Assembly: GCA_014379665.1 (NCBI GenBank)
Contig: JACMLK010000459.1
Span: 1-14,045, forward strand
Direction of reading: 5' to 3'
Source: Saprospiraceae bacterium
GTDB taxonomy: Bacteria > Bacteroidota > Bacteroidia > Chitinophagales > Saprospiraceae
Length of the DNA stretch: 14,045 nt
Shown: positions 1-7,716 of the stretch, in pieces
Layout of the letters: every line of letters starts with the position of its first letter
Numbering within the stretch: position 1 is the stretch's first letter
Made by a program: the position numbers and the translations under genes
Notes under the pieces: generated by a model
What the model saw: only the letters and a program-made list of their open reading frames with translations
Told to the model about the DNA's origin: nothing
Database searches by the model: none

Positions 1-82
1 ACTGCTTTTTGATATTTTTTTTAGGCAATCCGATAATAAAAAACCAATACGATTTTATATAAAACAACCCGAATCAGCATTT

Positions 83-130
83 TATAAAGACATTAATCGT
101 CTGAATATAAAGACATTTATCGTCTTTATA
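83..130. repeat. 23-bp tandem duplication with inverted repeat downstream of ilvC
   Basis: Two head-to-tail copies of a 23-bp unit lie at 83-105 and 106-128. Both begin TATAAAGACATT and share ATCGTCT. The second copy forms a perfect 9-bp inverted repeat, TATAAAGAC (106-114) with GTCTTTATA (122-130), around a 7-nt loop. It starts 8 nt after the ilvC stop codon. A hairpin here could act as a weak terminator or 3' mRNA-protecting structure for the ilv operon, but the stem is AT-rich and no clear U-run follows on the minus strand. The repeat is seen directly; the role is inference. Confidence 0.5.
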
Positions 131-137
131 AAATGTC

Positions 138-1181
138 TCAGATTTTTGGCCTTAGGCTCCTGACTACCTTACCCGCCTGCCACATTTCTGATTCCCGAAG
201 CGTGGTTAATTCTTCGTCAAGTTTAGCCCTGTAATCAGGTTGAGAGTTGGTATCAATAGATCTCTGGGCTTCTACTCCTGCAGCAACACTTTTATATAAT
301 TCATCAAATACCGGTGCTACGGCGTCTCTGAATTTATTTTTCCAGTCGAGTGCACCCCTTTGAGCAGTAGTGCTGCAATTGGCATACATCCAGTCCATTC
401 CGTTTTCTGCGACGAGTGGCATTAGTGATTCCGTCAATTCTTCTACAGTTTCATTAAAAGCTTCAGAAGGACTGTGTCCGTTCTTTCGCAAAACATTGTA
501 CTGTGCTTCGAAAATACCTTGTATGGCGCCCATCAAGGTACCTCGTTCACCTGTAAGATCAGAATACACTTCTTTTTTAAAATCTGTTTCAAACAAATAT
601 CCTGAACCTATACCTATCCCTAAGGCTATAACCCTATCCCTTGCTTTGCCTGTAGCATCCTGGAAAATAGCATAACTGGAGTTCAATCCTTTGCCTGCAA
701 GGAACATTCGCCTCAAACTGGTACCTGATCCTTTTGGCGCTGCCAGGATAACATCAATATCTGATGGAGGGATTATACCTGTTCTTTCTTTATATGTTAT
801 ACCAAACCCATGAGAAAAATACAGGGCTTTACCGGCTGTCAGATGTGGTTTTAGTTGTGGCCATACAGCAATTTGTGCCGCATCTGAAAGCAAATACTGA
901 ACAATAGTACCTTTGGCAGCCGCTTCTTCTATTGGGAAAAGGGTCTTTCCGGGGACAAAACCATCTTTTAAAGCTTTATTCCAGGAATGAGTGTCAGGTC
1001 TTTGCCCGATAATTACATTAAAACCATTATCTCTAAGGTTTAATGCCTGTCCGGGACCCTGAACACCATATCCTATGATAGCAATGGTGTCATTTTTAAG
1101 TATTTCCCGTGCTTTATCCAATGGAAATTCCTCGCGGGTAACGACATTTTCAAGCGTTCCTCCAAAATTTAATTGTGCCAT
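138..1181 (-). CDS. ilvC: Ketol-acid reductoisomerase, fungal-like short form (347 aa)
   Basis: Converts 2-acetolactate or 2-aceto-2-hydroxybutyrate to the dihydroxy acids of valine and isoleucine synthesis, using NAD(P)H and Mg2+. The Rossmann loop GYGVQGPGQ lies at residues 37-45. The cofactor-specificity loop GQRPDTHSW follows at 59-67. Catalytic-type residues are H124 (YFSHGF), K150 (APKGSG), and D208 and E212 (SDLTGERG), matching the metal-binding Asp/Glu of the family. The C-terminal half (GHSPSEAFNETVEE, CSTTAQRGALDW, NSQPDYRAKL) closely resembles yeast Ilv5 as I remember it, rather than the roughly 490-aa E. coli enzyme; no transit peptide is present. Last gene of the ilvDBNC operon, 65 nt after ilvN. 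No Shine-Dalgarno is visible before ATG, only an A-rich stretch. Function is certain; cofactor preference is not read from sequence. Confidence 0.97.
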   Translation of the reverse strand: MAQLNFGGTLENVVTREEFPLDKAREILKNDTIAIIGYGVQGPGQALNLRDNGFNVIIGQRPDTHSWNKALKDGFVPGKTLFPIEEAAAKGTIVQYLLSDAAQIAVWPQLKPHLTAGKALYFSHGFGITYKERTGIIPPSDIDVILAAPKGSGTSLRRMFLAGKGLNSSYAIFQDATGKARDRVIALGIGIGSGYLFETDFKKEVYSDLTGERGTLMGAIQGIFEAQYNVLRKNGHSPSEAFNETVEELTESLMPLVAENGMDWMYANCSTTAQRGALDWKNKFRDAVAPVFDELYKSVAAGVEAQRSIDTNSQPDYRAKLDEELTTLRESEMWQAGKVVRSLRPKI

Positions 1182-1246
1182 TTTTATTTATTTGTTGATC
1201 TGTAATATTGTTTATTTGTGACATTATAAAGCATACCATAATACAC

Positions 1247-1774
1247 TTAACTCTCTATCGACCTTAGATAATTTTTCAATCTCTCCATGGGTTTGACAAT
1301 GGCAACTCTACCGGAACGCACAAATTCAAAAATTCCAATTTCTTTCAAATCAGTGAGCAGTGCCTCTGTTTCAGATTGATGGCCGGTTTTTTCTATGACA
1401 ATATACTCTTTCTCGATCGTGAGAATTCTTGCGTTATGTCTCCTGATCAGCAGTTCTACATGATCTCCATCATAAAATGCTTCAGTTGAAACTTTGTACA
1501 ATGCAATTTCCTGATAAATGATTTGATTATTATTATAATAAAATGCTTTGAGTACATCGACCTGTTTCTCTATTTGTTCAGTCAGTTTTCTTACCTGTTC
1601 TTCTTCCAGTATCAGCATAATAGTAAATCTGTATATACCTTCCATAGATGATGGAGACACGGTGATGCTTATAATATCAAAGTGCCTGCGTGCTATTATG
1701 GCAACTATACGACTAAGAAGGCCGGTTTTGTCTTCACTGAATACGGTCAGCGTATATTCCTGGGTTTCATTCAT
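1247..1774 (-). CDS. ilvN: Acetolactate synthase small (regulatory) subunit
   Basis: Regulatory subunit of acetohydroxyacid synthase, which activates the catalytic subunit and usually confers valine feedback inhibition. The N-terminal ACT domain is at about residues 5-80 (YTLTVFSEDKTGLLSRI, then ISITVSPS). A second regulatory domain follows, ending VAIVKPMERLKNYL. An in-frame ATG at 1804 would add 10 residues and overlap ilvB by 20 nt. I prefer the ATG at 1774: the product is then 175 aa, the ACT domain begins almost at once as in relatives, and the gene starts 10 nt after the ilvB stop, consistent with translational coupling. The C-terminal domain is shorter and less recognisable than the ACT domain. 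Adjacent position to ilvB confirms the assignment. Confidence 0.93.
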   Translation of the reverse strand: MNETQEYTLTVFSEDKTGLLSRIVAIIARRHFDIISITVSPSSMEGIYRFTIMLILEEEQVRKLTEQIEKQVDVLKAFYYNNNQIIYQEIALYKVSTEAFYDGDHVELLIRRHNARILTIEKEYIVIEKTGHQSETEALLTDLKEIGIFEFVRSGRVAIVKPMERLKNYLRSIES

Positions 1775-1784
1775 TTTTTCATCT

Positions 1785-3521
1785 TTATTCAAGCGTGATT
1801 TCATCTACGGCCTTTCCTGAAGATATCATTGGGAAAACATTATCTTCTTTGTCCACCATGACGTGTAGCAGAAAAGGACCATCAAAAGCTAACATTTCTT
1901 TCACTGCATTTTCAAGTTCGGTTGCTTTAGTGATTTTTTTAGCCTTTACACCAAATCCTTCAGCTATCATACAGAAATTTGGATTTTTAAGCTCAACCGA
2001 AGAGTATCGTCTTTCAAAAAATAATTCCTGCCATTGACGGACCATACCAAGGAATTCATTATCAAGAATAACTATTTTGACAGCAATATTCCATTGTGAA
2101 CAAACTCCTAACTCCTGCAAAGTCATTTGAAACCCTCCATCTCCAATGAATGCTACTACTGTCCTTTCTTTATCTGCTACCTTAGCTCCTATCGCTGCGG
2201 GCAATCCATAACCCATAGTACCTGCACCGCCGGAAGATACCCACTGGTCCTGGCCAAACCAATCATAGTATCTGGCAGCATACATCTGATGTTGTCCCAC
2301 GTCAGTTACCACTATTGCTTTGCCATTTGTTTGATTTGAAATTTCTTTGATGACTCTTCCCATTGTCAAAGGCTTATTCAGATTTATATCAAGGTCTCTG
2401 GATATGACCTTTTCATATTCTCTTTGGTAAAGATTTTCAAATTCTTTATACCATTCAGGGTAGGTCTTATTTACGACATGCGGCAATAAAGCTTCAATAG
2501 CTTCTTTTGCATCCGCATTGATAGCTACATTAGATTTTACATTCTTATCTATTTCTGACGGATCTATTTCTATATGAATGATCTTAGCCTGCCTGGCGTA
2601 TTTAGACAAATTTCCGGTAACTCTGTCATCAAATCTCATTCCAATGGCTATTAATACATCACATGAATTGGTCAGCACATTAGGGGCCAGATTGCCGTGC
2701 ATACCCAACATACCCATCATAAGCGGATGATCTCCTGATAATGCTGATAATCCATGTATAGTACTGGCTACCGGTATGCCGGTTTTTTCAACAAATTTTT
2801 TAAATACTTCCTGTGCCTTTGCAATATGAATACCGTGTCCTGCAAGAATGAGTGGTTTTTTTGATGAATTTATAATACTGAGAGCTTCATTTATTCTATC
2901 AATATTTAAGGTGGGTTTTGGGTGGTAAGATCGTATAAATGGATTTCTGTTGTACTGAAATATTGTCTTTTCTATCTGTGCGTTTTTTGTAATATCTATC
3001 AGTACCGGTCCAGGTCTGCCTGAATTTGCTACATAAAAAGCTTTGGCAATGGCATCACTGATCTCCGAGGCTCTGGTCACCTGATAATTCCATTTGGTGA
3101 TGGTATTGGTGCATCCGATGACATCTACCTCCTGAAATGCATCTGAACCCAACAAGTGCGCAAAAACCTGACCTGTAATACACACCAGCGGCGTAGAATC
3201 CATTAGGGCATCACCCAGTCCGGTGGCCAGATTGGTAGCACCAGGTCCTGAAGTTGCAAAAACCACCCCGGGTTGCCGGTTCACCCGTGCCATACCTTCA
3301 GCTGCATGGATTGCTCCTTGTTCGTGTCGTGTCAGAATATGTGTAATCTGATCTTCAAAATCATACAATGCATCATATATGGGCATGATAGCTCCTCCGG
3401 GATATCCAAAAATCGTTTTAACTCCTTCTTCAAGCAGACATCTGATGACGATTTCAGCGCCACTAATGTTTATTTTTTGATCAGTGATTTGTCTGTTTGT
3501 TTTTATTTCCAATACTTCCAT
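1785..3521 (-). CDS. ilvB: Acetolactate synthase large (catalytic) subunit
   Basis: ThDP-dependent condensation of two pyruvates, or pyruvate plus 2-oxobutyrate, the first committed step of valine/leucine and isoleucine synthesis. In 578-aa numbering: N-terminal Pyr domain with [10 protein letters not shown] (38-47) and the ThDP-activating Glu67 in [17 protein letters not shown] (91-101); central FAD-binding-type domain; C-terminal PP domain with GDGGF (460-464) and N488 for Mg-ThDP; then [11 protein letters not shown] (492-502), holding the family's substrate-selectivity Trp. The longest frame begins at 3632 but its first 37 codons lie mostly inside ilvD (91 nt overlap) and are Lys/Ile-rich, unlike the family. 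The ATG at 3521, 20 nt after the ilvD stop, gives the usual N-terminus and is chosen here. Confidence 0.96.
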   Translation of the reverse strand: MEVLEIKTNRQITDQKINISGAEIVIRCLLEEGVKTIFGYPGGAIMPIYDALYDFEDQITHILTRHEQGAIHAAEGMARVNRQPGVVFATSGPGATNLATGLGDALMDSTPLVCITGQVFAHLLGSDAFQEVDVIGCTNTITKWNYQVTRASEISDAIAKAFYVANSGRPGPVLIDITKNAQIEKTIFQYNRNPFIRSYHPKPTLNIDRINEALSIINSSKKPLILAGHGIHIAKAQEVFKKFVEKTGIPVASTIHGLSALSGDHPLMMGMLGMHGNLAPNVLTNSCDVLIAIGMRFDDRVTGNLSKYARQAKIIHIEIDPSEIDKNVKSNVAINADAKEAIEALLPHVVNKTYPEWYKEFENLYQREYEKVISRDLDINLNKPLTMGRVIKEISNQTNGKAIVVTDVGQHQMYAARYYDWFGQDQWVSSGGAGTMGYGLPAAIGAKVADKERTVVAFIGDGGFQMTLQELGVCSQWNIAVKIVILDNEFLGMVRQWQELFFERRYSSVELKNPNFCMIAEGFGVKAKKITKATELENAVKEMLAFDGPFLLHVMVDKEDNVFPMISSGKAVDEITLE

Positions 3522-3541
3522 AATGATGCATTTTATTTTGT

Positions 3542-5206
3542 TCAGCAGGTGATACACCCTTGACTTGCAGACGATACCGTTGCTCTGTATTTTTTTAAAA
3601 ATCCTTTTAATGGTACGATTGGTTGTGTCCACTTTTTCTTACGTTCAAGTAGAATATCGGCAGAAACTCCAACTGAAATGGAATTACCCACTGCATCAAT
3701 GGTTATAATGTCACCATCCTCGATAAGGGCAATATTACCTCCATCAAATGCCTCAGGCGTTATATGTCCTACCACAAAACCATGCGTCCCACCCGAGAAC
3801 CTGCCATCAGTCACCAAAGCTACAGTTTTGCCAAGTCCCGCTCCTGAAATCAAGGAGGTAGGTTTAAGCATTTCAGGCATACCCGGTCCCCCTTTAGGCC
3901 CGCAATATCTGATGACAATCACATCCCCGTCTTTGATTTTATTTTTCAGAATGCCCTCATTTGCTTCTTCTTCAGAATTAAACACTTTAGCCGGACCGGC
4001 AAATTTTTCACCTTCTTTACCGGTAATCTTTGCTACTGAACCCTCTGTTGCAAGATTTCCATACAGTATCTGAATATGTCCGGTCTTTTTTATGGGCTGA
4101 GTTACTGGAAATATTACTTTTTGACCATCACCTAAGGGTGTTACATCAATTAGATTTTCTTCCAAAGATTTTCCGGTAACTGTAAGGCAGCTACCGTCAA
4201 GCAACCCTTCACGGAGCATCATTTTCATGACAGCGGGGATTCCTCCTGCTTCATGAAGATCCTGCATCACATATTGGCCACTTGGTTTTAAATCAGCCAG
4301 ATATGGTGTTTCATCACTCCACTGTTGAAAATCGCTTAGTGAAAACGGAATATTAAACGCATCAGCTATGGCCAGCAAATGCAGCACCGCATTCGTGCTT
4401 CCTCCCAGAACAGTTATAAGCCTTACAGCATTTTCGATGGATTTTATTTTGACAATATCTCCGGGTTTAAGATCAAGTTTCAGAAGATTTAAGATAGCAT
4501 GTCCCAATTTGTTACATTCATCTCTTTTATTTTCACTTATCGCAGGATTGGATGAATTATAAGGAAGACAAATACCCAGTGCTTCAATGGCAGATGCCAT
4601 AGTATTGGCAGTGTACATTCCACCACACGCACCTGGCCCGGGACAGGCCTTTAAAATTACATTTTCAAAAGTTTCCTGATCAATCTCACCACTCAATTTT
4701 TGGCCCAAAGCTTCGAATGCAGAGACCACATCAAGATTTTTCCCCGCATGACAACCGGGAGCAATAGTACCACCATACACCAGAATGCCTGGTCTGTTCA
4801 ATCTGCCTAAGGCCATCAATGCTCCGGGCATATTTTTATCACACCCGACTACCGCAATGACCCCATCATACCACTGAGCAGAAACCACTGTTTCAATGGA
4901 ATCGGCTATGATATCTCTGGATGGAAGTGAAAACCGCATACCGGAGGTGCCCATGGAGATACCGTCACTCACACCGATCGTATTAAAAATGAGACCAACT
5001 AATGCTTTATTGTTTACACTTTCTTTTATTTTTTTGGCAAGATCATTCAGGTGCATATTACATGGATTTCCATCCCATCCGGTGCTGACAATACCAATCT
5101 GAGCTTTCAGTAAGTCCTCCCTCGACAGACCAATGGCATGCAGCATGGCTTGTGCTGCTGGTTGTGTAGGGTCTTGGGTGACATATTTGCTGTACTTATT
5201 GAGCAT
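3542..5206 (-). CDS. ilvD: Dihydroxy-acid dehydratase
   Basis: Dehydrates 2,3-dihydroxy-isovalerate and -3-methylvalerate to the 2-oxo acids, the third common step of BCAA synthesis. 554 aa, full length for the IlvD/Edd family. Three conserved cysteines, the usual Fe-S cluster ligands, are C49 (GNPCN), C122 (GCDKNMPG) and C194 ([16 protein letters not shown]). The C-terminal catalytic-serine motif GRFSGGTHG and the [11 protein letters not shown] motif are intact. The three-cysteine pattern is known from [2Fe-2S] members, but cluster type cannot be proven from sequence. First gene of the ilvDBNC operon. It is preceded by a leader of about 200 nt with its own promoter element, so the operon probably initiates upstream of ilvD. 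No Shine-Dalgarno is present; the start is in an AAUAAUAAAUG context. Confidence 0.97.
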   Translation of the reverse strand: MLNKYSKYVTQDPTQPAAQAMLHAIGLSREDLLKAQIGIVSTGWDGNPCNMHLNDLAKKIKESVNNKALVGLIFNTIGVSDGISMGTSGMRFSLPSRDIIADSIETVVSAQWYDGVIAVVGCDKNMPGALMALGRLNRPGILVYGGTIAPGCHAGKNLDVVSAFEALGQKLSGEIDQETFENVILKACPGPGACGGMYTANTMASAIEALGICLPYNSSNPAISENKRDECNKLGHAILNLLKLDLKPGDIVKIKSIENAVRLITVLGGSTNAVLHLLAIADAFNIPFSLSDFQQWSDETPYLADLKPSGQYVMQDLHEAGGIPAVMKMMLREGLLDGSCLTVTGKSLEENLIDVTPLGDGQKVIFPVTQPIKKTGHIQILYGNLATEGSVAKITGKEGEKFAGPAKVFNSEEEANEGILKNKIKDGDVIVIRYCGPKGGPGMPEMLKPTSLISGAGLGKTVALVTDGRFSGGTHGFVVGHITPEAFDGGNIALIEDGDIITIDAVGNSISVGVSADILLERKKKWTQPIVPLKGFLKKYRATVSSASQGCITC

Positions 5207-5404
5207 TTATTATTTTTATAATGACTAATTTAATGATGCCACCAGATCTCCGACTCCAGTAAGATAGCTGGCAATAGATTGGCTATATCTTTATGGATGT
5301 CACCGGTGTAAAGGTTCGTGCAAAGCTGGCTGCGCACCATTGGATGAATAAGGCAGCAATCCCATCGATCCACACAATACACTGGCTTCACCTCATTGAA
5401 GTCT
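5207..5404 (-). promoter_or_regulatory. Structured 5' leader of the ilvDBNC operon (candidate attenuator)
   Basis: Roughly 200 nt lie between a TACTTTTG promoter element and the ilvD start. 5231-5400 is about 46% G+C by count, against about 28% in 5401-5520, so it looks functional rather than spacer. Near the predicted 5' end CUUCA(AUGAGG)UGAAG forms a 5-bp hairpin. Near the ilvD end two hairpins compete. Hairpin 1 pairs AAG..AUAGC (5291-5282) with GCUAUCUU (5268-5261). Hairpin 2 pairs CCAG..AUCU (5271-5262) with AGAUCUGG (5249-5242). Both use 5261-5271. No U-run follows, so control by translation or RNA folding is more likely than a classic terminator. I do not recognise a known riboswitch. 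The alternatives are a small structured RNA or a decayed element. Confidence 0.4.
5230..5340 (-). CDS. Possible Leu/Ile-rich leader peptide upstream of ilvD
   Basis: A 36-codon frame starting with ATG at 5340 and ending with TAA 23 nt before ilvD, inside the structured leader. Eleven of its 36 residues are Leu, Ile or Val; residues 19-32 read IANLLPAILLESEI, with seven. These codons fall directly in the segment that forms the two competing hairpins, so ribosome stalling there could affect folding. The peptide ends WWHH. The frame stays open further upstream (to 5472), but that part lies in the promoter. Leader-peptide attenuation of BCAA operons is known in other bacteria; its use here is inference. 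It could be a chance frame. Confidence 0.25.
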   Translation of the reverse strand: MVRSQLCTNLYTGDIHKDIANLLPAILLESEIWWHH

Positions 5405-5410
5405 GAAAAA

Positions 5411-5418
5411 CAAAAGTA
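5411..5418 (-). promoter_or_regulatory. Bacteroidota -7 element (TACTTTTG) for ilvDBNC
   Basis: The minus strand carries TACTTTTG, an exact match to the Bacteroidota -7 consensus TAnnTTTG, placing transcription start near 5405 and giving a leader of about 200 nt. The nearest TTG that could serve as the -33 element is about 25 nt upstream (5444-5446), longer than ideal, so the assignment rests mainly on the -7 match and its position at the edge of the GC-richer leader. Confidence 0.4.
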
Positions 5419-5570
5419 ATATGCCGACTGTACATAAAATGAACAATTGTTTGCTTTTACTACAATGTTCAACCGGATTGATTATAACACAACATATTGA
5501 TAATCAATAAAATAATGATGACCATTTTACAATCTGTAAATAAAAACCAAACGTGATTACGCTTTGTATT

Positions 5571-6035
5571 TCAGAAACCAAGTAATTCAGACAGTTGTTC
5601 AGCATGTTTGCCTGACACCACATTTTCAATAATATGGGTTATAATTCCATCCTCATCGACGACAACAGTAGTTCTGTACACGCCTTCGATGTTTTTTCCC
5701 ATAAAAATTTTAGGCCCGAAATATCCAAAACTATTAATGAGAGTCTTGTCCGGATCAGCTATTAATGAGTAAGGCAGCTTATACTTGTCAATGAATTTTT
5801 TATGCTTTTTTTCAGTGTCAGGGCTGACACCATAAATGGTATATCCGTTTTTTTTAAATATTTTATAGTTGTCTTTCAGATTACAGGCTTCTTTGGTACA
5901 GGTAGGACTATCGTCACTTGGGTAAAAAAAGAGGATCACTTTTTTACCTTTCATACTTTTATCAGAAATCGGTTTGCCATTTTCAAGTGTCAGTGAAAAT
6001 GAAGGTACTTTATCCCCGGCTTTAAAATTACCCAT
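5571..6035 (-). CDS. bcp: Thioredoxin-dependent thiol peroxidase, BCP/PrxQ family
   Basis: Atypical 2-Cys peroxiredoxin (154 aa) that reduces hydrogen and organic peroxides in the cytosol with thioredoxin-type donors. The active-site segment YPSDDSPTCTKEAC places the peroxidatic Cys at 46 and the resolving Cys at 51, the five-residue spacing usual for BCP. The family PxxxTxxC motif is present with Ser43 in place of Thr. The conserved Arg is R119 (GVYRTTVVVDEDG). Thioredoxin fold throughout; no signal peptide. It stands alone, 364 nt upstream of ilvD on the same strand, with the leader and promoter of ilvD between them, so it is probably a separate transcription unit. No strong promoter was recognised upstream of it. 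Confidence 0.95.
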   Translation of the reverse strand: MGNFKAGDKVPSFSLTLENGKPISDKSMKGKKVILFFYPSDDSPTCTKEACNLKDNYKIFKKNGYTIYGVSPDTEKKHKKFIDKYKLPYSLIADPDKTLINSFGYFGPKIFMGKNIEGVYRTTVVVDEDGIITHIIENVVSGKHAEQLSELLGF

Positions 6036-6382
6036 TATCTTGATTTAATTGTGCGAAATAACACAACGGCTTGATTTAAGTTCAGCCATTCATTCAATTT
6101 TACATGATAAGAAGAAATTTTTCACTTCACTGCAACCGGATTGAGATTGCTGAATACACTTTTAGAGATCAGAGATAGCAAAATAATCAGACTATCCACA
6201 GATAATCCCTTACTTCCAAATTCAGATTAGTCCGGTAACTTTTTTCATGTCGGTCGTCTCATTTTTTTACAACATAATGGCGCGTGATTTAGAAAAATTA
6301 TTTAAAAATTTATTCACCTACATTCAATTTACCTAAAGAGCAACTTCCTTAGTACTAACTAAATATTTCCTTAATATAAAAA

Positions 6383-6503
6383 GCATAAATAAAGTATGGA
6401 TAAAGTATGGATAAAGCATGGATAAAGCATGGATAAAGCATGGATAAAGTATGGATAAAGTATGAATGATGTATAAAAGATGTAAGGATGATGTATGAAT
6501 CAT
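6383..6503. repeat. 11-bp tandem repeat array (11 units)
   Basis: Eleven consecutive 11-bp units. Units 2-7 (6394-6459) are G(T/C)ATGGATAAA, differing only at the second base (T,T,C,C,C,T). Unit 1 (6383-6393) and units 8-11 (6460-6503) are degenerate copies such as GTATGAATGAT. The period is close to one DNA helical turn. Read on the minus strand the units contain TTATCCATA or TTATCCATG, one to two mismatches from the DnaA box TTATCCACA. No coding role. Confidence 0.95.
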
Positions 6504-6665
6504 AAAAAATAAAAAGCACAATAACCTGATCATAAGTTGATGTACAACTGTCTTTTATTTGGAATTTTTCGCCGGATATTACATTTGAAATTTGAATCTA
6601 ATTTCTTCTCCAAATTGTCAAAATAGAGTACCGTCTACCTGAATAAAATATTTAATAAAATATGA

Positions 6666-6694
6666 TTTGTGTTTTAATATTTTATTTATTTTTG
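6666..6694 (+). promoter_or_regulatory. Bacteroidota-type promoter of the dihaem cytochrome c gene
   Basis: TTTG at 6666-6669 (-33 element) and TATTTTTG at 6687-6694 (exact TAnnTTTG) are separated by 17 nt. Transcription would begin near 6700, leaving an AT-rich 5' UTR of about 90 nt before the ATG at 6789. Confidence 0.5.
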
Positions 6695-6788
6695 TAAGGC
6701 TAATATAAAGCATAATTTTTTTGGTTAATTACGACTATAAAATATGCTAAACAATTAGAAACTTTATCAACCTAAAATCAAAACAACG

Positions 6789-7694
6789 ATGAACCGCATT
6801 TTAAAATGGATACTAATTATTCTTGGAGTATTGGTAGTATTACTGTCCCTTATGGCCTTATACTTCACCAATAAATTTGAAAGAGCCCGTGATAAAGATT
6901 ATTCCGTAACTCCCGCTACCGTAATAATTCCAACAGATTCAGCCAGCATAGAAAGGGGTAGAATTGTATCAGTAGGCTGTCGCAATTGCCATGGAGTTGA
7001 TTTAGCAGGAAGTGCTTTTTTTGATGAACCCACCATCGGAAGAATCATATCTTCTAATCTTACCAGGGCAAAGGGTAGCCAGACAGAAAATTATTCTGAT
7101 CAGGATTTTGTCAAAGCGATCAGACACGGGTTAAACCCCCAAAATAAAGCGCTGATGATCATGCCCTCAGATTCATATTGTTTTTTGAGCGATACAGACT
7201 TGGGTTGCTTAATCGCTTTTATAAAAACAATACCGGCTAAACAAGACACATTTGGGGCATCAGCACTCACCTTCATGTCCAATATTATGGCAGGTGCAGG
7301 AATGTTTGGCGAACTATTTCCCGCCAATAAAATTGATCATGTTGCCGCAGCAAATATTGCCTCTGTCCCATTGTCTGACTCTTTAAGGTACGGAGAATAT
7401 ATGGTAAAAGTAGAAGGCTGCAAAAGTTGTCATGGTTTAAATCTGGCCGGAGGTATATCTCCTGACCCCGTCTCCCCACCTGTACCAAATATTACTACTT
7501 CAGGCAATTTCGGAAAATGGGATGCCAAACAATTCAGAAATATTTTCAGGACAGGTACCACACCGGAGGGTAAAGTGCTGGATGGTAAATTTATGCCCTT
7601 TGCAGGAATTGGGGCTTACTCAGATGCAGAAATCAATACCATTTATGCCTATATCAAATCATTACCCGGTATGCCGGATGCCGATATAAAATAG
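6789..7694 (+). CDS. Membrane-anchored dihaem cytochrome c
   Basis: 301 aa with two c-type haem domains. Residues 7-27 form a hydrophobic N-terminal segment without an obvious cleavage site or lipobox, so it is probably an uncleaved anchor facing the periplasm. Haem sites are C64-R-N-C67-H68 and C211-K-S-C214-H215. Likely axial Met ligands are M125 (IMPSDSY) and M269 (FMPFAG), each followed by a C-terminal helix ending IKTIP or IKSLP. The duplicated domain plan resembles the cytochrome subunits of PQQ- or flavin-dependent alcohol/sugar dehydrogenases, but no dehydrogenase lies next to it, so the electron donor is unknown. It has its own promoter and converges with comM (22 nt between stops). 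Haem binding is secure; the partner is not. Confidence 0.9.
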   Translation: MNRILKWILIILGVLVVLLSLMALYFTNKFERARDKDYSVTPATVIIPTDSASIERGRIVSVGCRNCHGVDLAGSAFFDEPTIGRIISSNLTRAKGSQTENYSDQDFVKAIRHGLNPQNKALMIMPSDSYCFLSDTDLGCLIAFIKTIPAKQDTFGASALTFMSNIMAGAGMFGELFPANKIDHVAAANIASVPLSDSLRYGEYMVKVEGCKSCHGLNLAGGISPDPVSPPVPNITTSGNFGKWDAKQFRNIFRTGTTPEGKVLDGKFMPFAGIGAYSDAEINTIYAYIKSLPGMPDADIK

Positions 7695-7716
7695 ATGACT
7701 TAATATTGATAAAATT

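Larger units (their letters stand above)
6036..6788. other. 753-bp AT-rich gene-free divergent region
   Basis: Lies between the divergently transcribed bcp and dihaem cytochrome c genes. No credible gene was seen; the only longer frame (minus strand, 6333-6533) is a by-product of the 11-bp repeat. It holds two near DnaA boxes, CTATCCACA (6192-6200) and TTATTCACC (6310-6318), the 11-bp tandem array (6383-6503), and the cytochrome promoter (6666-6694). The rest is low-complexity AT-rich sequence. Confidence 0.7.

Noticed and set aside
370..675. Plus-strand frame opposite ilvC (and similar frames opposite ilvB, ilvD, comM, gcdH)
   Set aside because: These are antisense shadows of strongly conserved enzymes, with no independent start context or recognisable domains.
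3522..3632. N-terminal extension of ilvB beginning at 3632
   Set aside because: It overlaps ilvD by 91 nt and adds 37 residues not seen in the family; the ATG at 3521 fits spacing and domain start.
5207..5404. Known riboswitch (cobalamin, TPP, SAM) or T-box in the ilvD leader
   Set aside because: GAGGTGAAGCC looks superficially like parts of such elements, but the conserved cores were not found and T-boxes are not expected in Bacteroidota.
5230..5472. 80-codon minus-strand frame upstream of ilvD as a full gene
   Set aside because: Its first half overlaps the TACTTTTG promoter element and lies in very AT-rich DNA; only the last 36 codons are kept, as a possible leader peptide.
5470..6144. 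Shared 12-mer CAACCGGATTGA at 5470-5481 and 6133-6144
   Set aside because: A few 12-base matches are expected by chance in 14 kb, and neither copy extends further.
6333..6533. 66-codon minus-strand frame with repeating Ile/His/Leu/Tyr residues
   Set aside because: It is only the translation of the 11-bp tandem repeat (33 bp = 11 codons); composition is unlike a protein and no promoter or homology is evident.
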